NCBI GenBank assembly: GCA_028712895.1
Contig: JAQTPL010000003.1
Span: 1 to 64,000, forward strand
Origin: a bacterium
GTDB lineage: Bacteria > CAYTYR01 > UBA6262
DNA length: 64,000 nt
Direction of reading: 5' to 3'
This document shows positions 51,976-59,495 of this stretch, one piece after another. The position numbers and the translations under genes are program-made. Under the pieces are notes generated by a model, which saw only the letters and a list, made by a program, of their open reading frames with translations, searched no databases and was not told the DNA's origin. The first letter of the stretch is position 1, and every line of letters starts with the position of its first letter.

Positions 51976-52031
51976 TACTCAGTATCCTCCCTTGGATTAT
52001 TTGTTCTTTCCTATCTTCATTATATAAAAGA

Positions 52032-52065
52032 AACGGCCAATACCGTTTTCATGGTACCAGCCGTT
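52032..52065 (-). terminator. Terminator-like hairpin 2 in the leader of the 1904-aa gene
   Basis: Minus-strand AACGGC pairs with GCCGTT, enclosing GGTACC...GGTATT, and is followed by TCTTTT. It lies about 60 nt before the start codon, where an attenuator would act. Confidence 0.5.
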
Positions 52066-52181
52066 CTGATGGTTAATCCTGTTCATGAGTTCCCTTAAAA
52101 CTCTTCTCTTCACCCAAGCATCCTTAGAATAAACCAAATAATTAAATTCAACTAATTGCTATTTGTATCCCCAAATAAAAT

Positions 52182-52212
52182 AAAAAAGGTTACCCTGATT
52201 AAGAGTAACCTT
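52182..52212 (-). terminator. Terminator-like hairpin 1 in the leader of the 1904-aa gene
   Basis: Minus-strand AAGGTTAC pairs perfectly with GTAACCTT across an 11-nt loop and runs into TTTT. It lies about 125 nt downstream of the predicted start point. Confidence 0.6.
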
Positions 52213-52343
52213 AAAAATATGGATCCTGTGCGCGCAACTAATTATTATATTGCTTTCTACTTTTTGTTTCATTTTTCCTTTCCGGAAAAACAAAGCACAA
52301 AATATAAATCAATAAAAATTATTTTATTTATTAAAACATTAAT

Positions 52344-52372
52344 TATATATAATAAATATGAAAAGATGTCAA
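52344..52372 (-). promoter_or_regulatory. Predicted promoter of the 1904-aa glycosidase gene
   Basis: Minus-strand TTGACA (52367-52372) and TATATA (52344-52349) with a 17-nt spacer in very A/T-rich DNA; leader of about 360 nt. Confidence 0.6.
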
Positions 52373-52405
52373 GAAATATTTTCCTTTCCCATAGAGATTT
52401 TTAAC

Positions 52406-52434
52406 TTGCCGGCATCGGGCTTTTAGGGTATACT
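52406..52434 (+). promoter_or_regulatory. Predicted promoter of the first HD-GYP gene, placed to give a leaderless mRNA
   Basis: TTGCCG (52406-52411) and TATACT (52429-52434) with a 17-nt spacer. The -10 ends 10 nt before the ATG at 52445 and no Shine-Dalgarno sequence is visible, so transcription should start about at the start codon. Confidence 0.5.
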
Positions 52435-52444
52435 TATCTTGCTT

Positions 52445-54397
52445 ATGCTTATTATATTACCCACAGCAATTATCATAGCAGGCGTAATTAATTTTGTGCT
52501 TGGTTTCTTTATCCATTACCAGGCCAGACCTGGTTCATTCAATCGGGCTTTAGAAATTTTTACTTTTACAACCTCAGCTTGGTGCTTCAGCAATTATTTC
52601 CTATCCAAGTTTCCTTCCCTTTTCTGGTTCCAAACTTCTTATGCTCTGGGCGCGCTGGTTATGGCAATTGCTTTGATCTGGGTTTCAGGTTTTGCCGACC
52701 GGACCATCCATAAAAAAGACATATTTGTTTTTGGCGGATTAGGCTTGCTTTTTACCGTACTCTGCTACCGCAGCAACCTGCTTATTAATCACTTTGCCAA
52801 AACCGGGCTGGGACACAAGGGAGAACCAGGCGTCTTGATGGGCTGGTATGGCATCTATATGACGGCTGTCTTCGTCTTTTTGATTTTCAAAATATTGCGG
52901 CATCACCGGAAAGTAATGGACTTGTCTGAAAAAAAGAGAAGTTATTATATGTTTTGGGGCTCTTTCATCTTCACCGCCACTTTTTTTATTTTCGCTATTC
53001 TCCTGCCATTATTGAAGATCCCTGAGTATTCGATGCTAGCGAGCCCCTTTTCTTTATTTTTTGTAATCGCGATGATAGTCGCGATCTTTCGTTACCAGCT
53101 CATGGATATCAAGATCGTGCTAAGAAAAGGGTTCATCCATGCTATCCTGAGTGGCGTTATTACCGCTCTCTGGGTGCTTATCGTTATTGCCATAGAACGT
53201 ACCGTACGCATGTATACCGGCCATGCATCGCTCTTAACCGTGGTCATAGCCGCCATCACCATTACCATCACTTTCCAGCCGCTCAAGCACAAAGTGGAAA
53301 TGTTCGTCGATAAAATATTTTTCCGGGGCCGGTATGATTACCAGGAAGCCCTGGCTGATTTCACCCGTACCCTGGTCTCTATCCTTGACTTGCGGGAATT
53401 GCTGAACCTAATCGTATCCATGAGCGGTATTCTCGGTACCAAACAGATATCGATCATGATGTACGATGACGAAACAAGCCATTTCAAGATCATGTCCTCT
53501 ATTAATCTGGAGAAAGAGACTAAGGCTATTGAACTTAATCTGCAGAGCGATCTGGTCAACCTGCTGAAAAAAACCAAAAGCGTGGTTATAAAAGAAGAAA
53601 TTGAAAAACTATCAGAACATTCTACCTACCAGATCATCAAGAAAGAAATGGATTCCCTTCAAGCTGAAATTTCTATCCCAATATTTATCAAAGGGGAGTT
53701 ATACGGTATCTTATCCCTAGGACCTAAATTATCAGGGGAAATTTATAACCGGGAAGATGTCAATTTGCTGCAAACTCTGGCTGATGAGGCAGGGATCGCT
53801 ATTGAAAACGCCAGGCTATACGGCGATTTAAAACGGACCTATTTTGAAACTGTCCAGGCTTTAGCGCAGGCGATCGAAGCCAGCGACAAATATACCCGCG
53901 GCCACTCTGACCGGGTCACCCATATAGCCATGGAAATCGCTAAACGCTTAAAACTAAGCCGGGCAGATATAGATACGCTCAAATACGCCTGTATTTTGCA
54001 TGACGTGGGGAAAATAGGGATCTTGAAAGAAATCTTGAACAAGCCGGGTGCGTTGACCCCGGAAGAATTCGAGCAGATCAAAAGACACCCGGCCCTGGGA
54101 GAAGAGATCATTTCCCCGGTAGCCTTCCTGGAAAACATTAAGCCCATCATCCGGCATCATCACGAACGATATGACGGCACCGGCTATCCGGATCAAATAA
54201 AAAGTGACCATATCCCTTTTCTTTCCAGGATCATCGCCGTTGCCGATACGTATGACTCCATGACCAGCCAAAGACCCTACCGGCCAGCCTTGGCCGTCGA
54301 ATTAGCCATTGCCGAAATAAGAAAATGCTCCGGAACACAATTCGACCCAGAGGTAGTAAAAGCTTTCCTGGAAATACACCCAAAATTACAACTGTAG
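52445..54397 (+). CDS. 7TM-GAF-HD-GYP c-di-GMP phosphodiesterase 1
   Basis: Start taken at ATG 52445 (a TTG two codons earlier is possible). The 650-aa protein has a seven-helix membrane sensor (about 1-230, like the N-terminal 7TM region of some histidine kinases), a membrane-to-cytoplasm linker with VDKIFFRGRYDYQEALADFT, a GAF domain (about 318-461) and an HD-GYP domain (about 465-650). The catalytic signatures are intact: ACILHDVGKIGILKEILNK, then IIRHHHERYDGTGYPD. HD-GYP enzymes hydrolyse c-di-GMP to pGpG or GMP. The closely related gene at 56446-58389 ends almost identically, and the PilZ-fused synthase lies between them. Confidence 0.93.
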   Translation: MLIILPTAIIIAGVINFVLGFFIHYQARPGSFNRALEIFTFTTSAWCFSNYFLSKFPSLFWFQTSYALGALVMAIALIWVSGFADRTIHKKDIFVFGGLGLLFTVLCYRSNLLINHFAKTGLGHKGEPGVLMGWYGIYMTAVFVFLIFKILRHHRKVMDLSEKKRSYYMFWGSFIFTATFFIFAILLPLLKIPEYSMLASPFSLFFVIAMIVAIFRYQLMDIKIVLRKGFIHAILSGVITALWVLIVIAIERTVRMYTGHASLLTVVIAAITITITFQPLKHKVEMFVDKIFFRGRYDYQEALADFTRTLVSILDLRELLNLIVSMSGILGTKQISIMMYDDETSHFKIMSSINLEKETKAIELNLQSDLVNLLKKTKSVVIKEEIEKLSEHSTYQIIKKEMDSLQAEISIPIFIKGELYGILSLGPKLSGEIYNREDVNLLQTLADEAGIAIENARLYGDLKRTYFETVQALAQAIEASDKYTRGHSDRVTHIAMEIAKRLKLSRADIDTLKYACILHDVGKIGILKEILNKPGALTPEEFEQIKRHPALGEEIISPVAFLENIKPIIRHHHERYDGTGYPDQIKSDHIPFLSRIIAVADTYDSMTSQRPYRPALAVELAIAEIRKCSGTQFDPEVVKAFLEIHPKLQL

Positions 54398-54411
54398 AAA
54401 ACACAATTTAC

Positions 54412-54440
54412 TTTACAATTATACATTATTTCGTTATAAT
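54412..54440 (+). promoter_or_regulatory. Predicted promoter upstream of the PilZ-oxoamine synthase gene
   Basis: TTTACA (54412-54417) and perfect TATAAT (54435-54440) with a 17-nt spacer, about 240 nt before the synthase start. The leader carries a small ORF with a strong ribosome-binding site. Confidence 0.7.
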
Positions 54441-54539
54441 GATCGTGTCTTTATAAAACTACAAATTAGCATGGGGTGCCTTTTTTTATGAAATCAATGT
54501 GCGGAGCAGCAGTTGATTTTATAAAAGGAGGTACATACG

Positions 54540-54629
54540 ATGAGAATCAAGCTTTTTATATTTCAGATCATTTCGTTATCCATCCTCGCAAACCCCGCAA
54601 GTAAGAAATTCCTTTTACCAGATACTTAG
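54540..54629 (+). CDS. Possible 29-aa leader or membrane peptide
   Basis: ATG at 54540, stop TAG at 54627-54629, with AAAGGAGG eight nt upstream. The product is MRIKLFIFQIISLSILANPA followed by SKKFLLPDT: a basic start and a hydrophobic stretch. An overlapping 38-codon frame from 54488 lacks a ribosome-binding site. It could be a regulatory leader peptide for the synthase gene or a small membrane peptide. Confidence 0.35.
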   Translation: MRIKLFIFQIISLSILANPASKKFLLPDT

Positions 54630-54687
54630 CTTTAATTTTCTCTGAAACTCCTATTCATAAAGTTCAATCCCAAATCAAGGAGAAATT

Positions 54688-56409
54688 ATGTCAGAGAAAA
54701 ACCTATCTTTACAACGCAGTATCCAACAAAACGATCTTTCATCATCTACTATCTCTTCCGATCAAAACGCCGAAATTGGTTTTAAGGCGGAACTATCGTT
54801 ATTAAGAAGAACCCTTCCTCGTTTTTTACCAACAAAACAAATTCCCATTAAATTCAATGTAGTATCAGGAATGAACCTAAGAGATAGTCTAATCTCAGGG
54901 AAGATTGAAAATATTAGCGCCACAGGCTTGCTCATAAGTACTAACAAATATTTTCCGATTTCCATGAATGTAAAAATTAAAATTATGCTATCACAAGATG
55001 TTTTTATTTTTGGGAAACTAGTCTGGCATTATGAAATGTCTTCACACAAATCTCTTTATGGAGTAAAGACAACAGCAAACTCCACCAAAGATAACCTTGC
55101 GCTATTAAATTTCATAGACACCAATTTATCCGCAAAAAACGCTATAGACCGCAGAAAGGGTAACCGTCGCTTGAATGATAAATTTAAAATTATCGTTGAT
55201 AAAAGAAGTTTTGATCGAAGATTAAAAAATAATTTATTCGGTAAATGTATTAAATTTAGTCATTGGTACAATTATATAAAGCAAAATAACTATTTTTTGC
55301 TAAGAGAAACCTCTTCAGCTTCAGCGGCACGGGTAATTGTTAAAAAGAAAAAAATGCTCATGCTAGGATCAAATAATTATTTAGGTTTATCAACACATCC
55401 AAAAGTAAAGGAAGCGGCTATTAAAGCAATAAAAAAGTATGGACTTGGTTCTGGAGGATCCAGATTACTAAGCGGAACAACGGATTTGCATAATGCTCTG
55501 GAGGAGAAGCTTGCTAAATTCAAAGGAGTAGAAGCAGGTATCGTTTTTACAGCAGGATACATGACTAATGTTGGCGTTATATCAACTTTAGTTAATGAAG
55601 GAGAATTTGTTATAGTTGATGAAAAAAGTCATGCCAGCATAATTGACGGGACATCATTGTGTAATGGTAATTTACGCATTTTTAGGCACAATGATATGGA
55701 AAGCTTAGAAAAAGAACTCAAGTTTTGCGGCAAGGAAAGCAATAAACTTGTTGTAACAGATGGTATTTTTAGTATGGATGGAGATATGTGCAAATTGGAT
55801 TTGATTTATGAATTGACACAAAAATATAATGCTGCTATTATGATAGACGATGCTCATGCCACTGGTGTTATTGGAGAAAGAGGATCGGGGACCGCAGAGC
55901 ATTTTGGGTTAGCAGGAAAAATAGATTTAGAAATAGGCACGTTAAGTAAATCACTAGGGAGCATAGGTGGTTTTGCTGTAGCCTCTAAAAGAATAATTTT
56001 TTACTTGAAACACGTTGCCAGATCTTTCTTATTTGCTACGAGCCAGCCACCAGCAATATGTGCAGCAGTTATCGCAGCGATTAAAGTAATTGAAGAAGAG
56101 CCTCAATTAAAACTAAACTTATGGAGAAATATAAATTTTCTCAGAGAAGGTCTTATAGACATAGGTTATAATTTGCAGGAAAGTCAATCTGCTATTTTAC
56201 CCATTATTTTAGGAGATGAAGGAATAACTTATAAACTTGCTAAAATGCTTGAAGAGCAAGAAATTTTTACAAATGCCGTTGCCTATCCAGCAGTACGAAA
56301 AAGAGAAGCTCGCATAAGATTAACTCCGATGGCGACACACACCTTGGAAGATATGGAAACAACTATTTCGGCTTTTAAACAAGCCGGAAGAAAACTAAGA
56401 GTTATTTAA
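54688..56409 (+). CDS. PilZ domain fused to an alpha-oxoamine synthase (serine palmitoyltransferase-like)
   Basis: A 573-aa single-frame protein with SD AAGGAG. Residues about 38-145 are a PilZ domain with both c-di-GMP motifs: R41-TLP-R45 and N75-ISAT-G80. A basic linker (DRRKGNRRLNDKF, about 154-178) follows. Residues about 185-573 are a fold-type I PLP enzyme of the alpha-oxoamine synthase group: MLGSNNYLGLSTHPKVK, GLGSGGSRLLSGTTDLH, PLP-contacting D387 and H390 in MIDDAHATG, and Schiff-base K421 in IGTLSKSLGSIGGFAVA. RSFLFATSQPP resembles serine palmitoyltransferase. The family condenses an amino acid with an acyl-CoA, losing CO2. It should make a c-di-GMP-controlled ketosphinganine-like lipid or aminoketone signal; the substrate is unknown. 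The gene is more A/T-rich than its flanks. Confidence 0.9.
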   Translation: MSEKNLSLQRSIQQNDLSSSTISSDQNAEIGFKAELSLLRRTLPRFLPTKQIPIKFNVVSGMNLRDSLISGKIENISATGLLISTNKYFPISMNVKIKIMLSQDVFIFGKLVWHYEMSSHKSLYGVKTTANSTKDNLALLNFIDTNLSAKNAIDRRKGNRRLNDKFKIIVDKRSFDRRLKNNLFGKCIKFSHWYNYIKQNNYFLLRETSSASAARVIVKKKKMLMLGSNNYLGLSTHPKVKEAAIKAIKKYGLGSGGSRLLSGTTDLHNALEEKLAKFKGVEAGIVFTAGYMTNVGVISTLVNEGEFVIVDEKSHASIIDGTSLCNGNLRIFRHNDMESLEKELKFCGKESNKLVVTDGIFSMDGDMCKLDLIYELTQKYNAAIMIDDAHATGVIGERGSGTAEHFGLAGKIDLEIGTLSKSLGSIGGFAVASKRIIFYLKHVARSFLFATSQPPAICAAVIAAIKVIEEEPQLKLNLWRNINFLREGLIDIGYNLQESQSAILPIILGDEGITYKLAKMLEEQEIFTNAVAYPAVRKREARIRLTPMATHTLEDMETTISAFKQAGRKLRVI

Positions 56410-56445
56410 TAATACCTTTTGTTTTAATAACCTACAAAGGGAATC

Positions 56446-58389
56446 ATGTATAATTGGTACTTACCTACTACAATTATAGCGGCAATATCTTGTATCCTTA
56501 TTGGAGTCTTCGTATATTTAAATAATAAAAGGAAATTAATCAATAAATATTTTTTCCTGCTAAATATAAGTATTGCTATTTGGGCTATCGAAGATTTATT
56601 GGCTTATTCTAGCCTTGGCTTGTTGTGGAGCAGGATTTGTTACATGGGAGGTTCTTTTATCCCTTCCTTTTTTTTAGCATTAACTTACTCCTTAATAAAA
56701 ACTGAGAAGGAACAACAGTCTAAAAGAATATTAAATATTGCTTATATAGCATCAACTATTTTTTTAATACTTTCTCTAAGTCCCTTCATTGTAAAAAGCT
56801 TACCCGCTACAAACCAATATAATGAAGTCCCGGGAATTCTTTATCCTGTATTAGTCTTGTTCTTTGTTCTGTGCTTAGGTTATAGCCTATACCTTTTAAT
56901 ACGAGCCTTTATTAAAACTAAAGGCCTTATACATCAGCAATTAAAATATGTATTTATAGCTATAGCCGTAGGATTAGTTGCTGTAGTAATCTTTTTCCTT
57001 TCTTTAATAAATTCTCATGTTCCTCCTATCCATTATATTGTTGAAACACTTTATGTATTATTTTTTGCCTATGCCATCCTTCGTTATCAATTAATGGATA
57101 TAAATATAATTATTAAAAAAACAGCTGTCTATACTATTCTAAGTACTTCTATAATTGGTATATATATAGCCACCATATTAGTATTTGAATCTCTTTTTCA
57201 TAACTTAACCGGCATTACCTCGCTAACAATAAGAATAGTTGCCGGTTTCTTAATCACCGCTACCTTCCAGCCTTTGCGTAGCCGGATCGAGATCATTATC
57301 GATAAATTATTTTTCCGGGGCAAGCTTGATTATCAAGAGGCGATCTCCGAATTCACCCGCTCATTGGTCACTGTTCTGGACTTACGGGAATTATTAAATT
57401 TAATTGTTTCTATGTCAGGTTTATTGAATACCAGGCAAGTTGTGATATTTTTATTTGATGAAACTTCTGCTCAATATAAAATAAGAGCTTCAACCGGGCT
57501 GGATCGAATAGCAAAAGAAATAGCCTTCAACACGGAAAGTGACCTGGTTAAATTATTAACCACTACCAGGAAAGTCGCTCTAAGGAGTACTATAGACAGC
57601 TCCCCTGCTTATAGCGGCTATACTATATTACGGACTGAACTAGATTCACTGCAAGCAGTGATCGCGATCCCGATCTTGGTTAAAGATATGTTGAAAGGTA
57701 TTTTATTACTCGGAGAGAAATTATCAGAAGAACCTTATAGTAAGGAAGATATTAATATGCTGACGACTCTGGCTGATGAAGCAAGTATCGCCATTGATAA
57801 CGCGCAATTGTACGAAGAGCAGAAAAGGACTTATCTGGAAACCGTACAAGCTCTCGCCCAGGCGATCGAAGCCAGTGATGAATATACCCGCGGCCATTCT
57901 GACCGGGTTACAAAATTCGCTATTCAAATTGCCCGGCAGCTTCAACTTGGACGGACATTTATTGATACTTTGAAAATTGCCTGCATTTTGCATGATGTCG
58001 GCAAGATCGGCATCATCAAAGAGGTATTAAACAAACCAGGTAAATTAAATGACGCGGAATTCGATATAATTAAAATGCATCCAGTGCTAGGAGAACAGAT
58101 AATAGCGCCTGTGGCATTTTTAGCACCGATCAAGCCGATCGTCAGGCACCATCATGAACGTTTTGACGGACGTGGCTATCCTGACGGACTCAAAGGAGAA
58201 ATTATCCCCTATTTATCCAGGATAATTGCAGTTGCTGATACTTATGACGCCATGACCAGTGAACGCCCCTACCGTCCGGCACTTAGCACTGAAATTGCTT
58301 TAGCGGAAATAAGAAAATGCTCCGGGACACAATTCGACCCGGAGGTGGTAAAAGCCTTCCTGGAAATACACCCGACATTACAATTGTAA
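56446..58389 (+). CDS. 7TM-GAF-HD-GYP c-di-GMP phosphodiesterase 2
   Basis: A 647-aa paralogue of the 52445-54397 protein with the same layout: seven membrane helices (1-230), linker IDKLFFRGKLDYQEAISEFT, GAF domain and HD-GYP domain with ACILHDVGKIGIIKEVLNK and IVRHHHERFDGRGYPD, all catalytic residues present. The sensor half is A/T-rich and dissimilar in sequence, whereas from about 57250 the DNA becomes less A/T-rich and close to the first copy, to the last codons. It begins 36 nt after the PilZ-synthase stop with GGGAATC before the ATG, so the two are probably one transcript. Its last 12 nt overlap the end of tsaD on the other strand. Confidence 0.93.
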   Translation: MYNWYLPTTIIAAISCILIGVFVYLNNKRKLINKYFFLLNISIAIWAIEDLLAYSSLGLLWSRICYMGGSFIPSFFLALTYSLIKTEKEQQSKRILNIAYIASTIFLILSLSPFIVKSLPATNQYNEVPGILYPVLVLFFVLCLGYSLYLLIRAFIKTKGLIHQQLKYVFIAIAVGLVAVVIFFLSLINSHVPPIHYIVETLYVLFFAYAILRYQLMDINIIIKKTAVYTILSTSIIGIYIATILVFESLFHNLTGITSLTIRIVAGFLITATFQPLRSRIEIIIDKLFFRGKLDYQEAISEFTRSLVTVLDLRELLNLIVSMSGLLNTRQVVIFLFDETSAQYKIRASTGLDRIAKEIAFNTESDLVKLLTTTRKVALRSTIDSSPAYSGYTILRTELDSLQAVIAIPILVKDMLKGILLLGEKLSEEPYSKEDINMLTTLADEASIAIDNAQLYEEQKRTYLETVQALAQAIEASDEYTRGHSDRVTKFAIQIARQLQLGRTFIDTLKIACILHDVGKIGIIKEVLNKPGKLNDAEFDIIKMHPVLGEQIIAPVAFLAPIKPIVRHHHERFDGRGYPDGLKGEIIPYLSRIIAVADTYDAMTSERPYRPALSTEIALAEIRKCSGTQFDPEVVKAFLEIHPTLQL

Positions 58390-59385
58390 ATTAGGCTCAG
58401 CTTTGAAAGTCAGCATTTTCTGATGGTATTTTAATTTCTTTTTTCTAAACCGGTAATAGGCTGCACACCCGATCATAGCCGCGTTATCAGTGCATAGTAT
58501 GGGACTGGGATAATATAATTTTATCCCGGTCTTTTCTATTTTTGCGGCAAAAAGGCTGCGGAGCGCTGAATTCGCTGCCACTCCGCCGGCGAGGACTATC
58601 TTCTTCATTTTTAGTTTTTGCGCCGTCTGGATCGTCTTATTAACTAAAACCTCTATCACTGATTGTTGGAAAGAGGCGACGATATCTTTAGTACGCGGAT
58701 GGCGGACGGCGGATGGCAGTTTGGAAACATAATTAACAACGGCGGTTTTCAAACCGGAGAAACTGAAATCATAGGTGCCAGGCAAATACGGCCGGGGGAA
58801 TTTTACAAAATACGGATCCCCTTGTTTTGCTAACCGGTCTATGACCGGGCCGCCAGGATAGCCAAGATCAAGTAATTTAGCCACTTTATCATAAGCCTCG
58901 CCGACCGCATCATCCCTGGTACGGCCTAATATCCGATAATGAGCCAGATCGCGCTGGATGATCAATTCGGTATGGCCGCCGGAAATAACTAAAGCCAGAA
59001 ATGGTGGTTTGAGCTGATGCTCGATGAAATTGGCATAGATATGTCCTTCAATATGATTCACCGGCAATAAGGGCAACCGGTAGATCAAGGCTAATGTTTT
59101 GGCCGCCATTATACCAGCCAGCAATGAACCGACCAGGCCTGGCCCTTGCGTCACGGCCAGGGCATCAATATCCGTCATCCGCAGATGCGCTTTTTTCAGG
59201 GCTGCGGCAATAACGAAATTAATATTCTCCAGATGATGCCGTGATGCCAGCTCCGGCACTACCCCGCCATATTTGGAATGGATCTCGATCTGGGAGGAAA
59301 TAACATTAGAAAGGATGCTTCTGCCGTTCTGTATTACGCCGGCACTGGTATCATCACAGGAAGTCTCAATAGCAAGAATGTTCAT
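58378..59385 (-). CDS. tsaD: tRNA N6-adenosine threonylcarbamoyltransferase TsaD
   Basis: A 335-aa Kae1/TsaD protein of normal length. It starts MNILAIETSCDDTSAGVI, has the iron-binding H111 and H115 (NHIEGHIYANF), GGHTELI, DLGYPGGPVID, and the late LAGGVAANSALRSLF. It transfers the threonylcarbamoyl group to A37 of ANN-decoding tRNAs. Residues about 222-231 (KLPSAVRHPRTK) are encoded by a run of word-like repeats (CCATCCGCCGTCCGCCATCC on minus), an in-frame insertion at a surface loop. It converges on the HD-GYP gene with a 12-nt overlap. Confidence 0.96.
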   Translation of the reverse strand: MNILAIETSCDDTSAGVIQNGRSILSNVISSQIEIHSKYGGVVPELASRHHLENINFVIAAALKKAHLRMTDIDALAVTQGPGLVGSLLAGIMAAKTLALIYRLPLLPVNHIEGHIYANFIEHQLKPPFLALVISGGHTELIIQRDLAHYRILGRTRDDAVGEAYDKVAKLLDLGYPGGPVIDRLAKQGDPYFVKFPRPYLPGTYDFSFSGLKTAVVNYVSKLPSAVRHPRTKDIVASFQQSVIEVLVNKTIQTAQKLKMKKIVLAGGVAANSALRSLFAAKIEKTGIKLYYPSPILCTDNAAMIGCAAYYRFRKKKLKYHQKMLTFKAEPNLQL

Positions 59386-59400
59386 AAAATCCTTTAAAAG

Positions 59401-59492
59401 AAGTCCCGGGTCTCGGGTCCATCGAGTCCGCGGGTCATGGTTAAAAAGATTTATCCAGATTCGAAGACTCGCGACTCGTGACTCGCAGACTG
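59401..59492. repeat. GACTCG word-like repeat, copy 3
   Basis: Left half 'gtcccgggtctcgggtccat', 'cgagtccgcgggtcatgg'; right half 'ttcgaagactcgcgactcgt', 'gactcgcagactgg'. Same words as 16838-16920 and 17868-17953, 40 kb away. It fills the gap between tsaD and the deacetylase-like gene. Confidence 0.72.
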
Positions 59493-59495
59493 GAT

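Larger units (their letters stand above)
51976..52438. other. Divergent intergenic region with long leader of the 1904-aa gene
   Basis: It holds a minus promoter (52344-52372), about 360 nt of leader with two terminator-like hairpins, and a plus promoter next to the HD-GYP gene. Within the leader, a minus frame from ATG 52273 (MKQKVESNIIISCAHRIHIF..., SD AAAGGA) ends at a TAG and then stays open in the same frame for about 55 codons (...VKRRVLRELMNRINHQNGWY...). This may be a leader peptide, a decayed gene or chance. No known riboswitch was recognised. Confidence 0.5.

Noticed and set aside
52113-52273. In-frame TAG readthrough joining two open stretches in the leader of the giant glycosidase
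   Set aside because: No sign of amber recoding elsewhere: other genes use TAG as an ordinary stop, and the joined product matches no family I know.
54488-54604. A 38-codon plus frame overlapping the 29-aa leader ORF
   Set aside because: No ribosome-binding site in front of its ATG, whereas the overlapping 29-codon frame has a strong one; kept only as a note.
54688-56409. Biotin synthesis enzyme BioF or threonine-pathway Kbl
   Set aside because: No bio, tdh or haem genes are near, and the motifs around K421 (TLSKSLGSIGGF) and RSFLFATSQPP look closer to serine palmitoyltransferase-type enzymes; the PilZ fusion also does not fit those roles.
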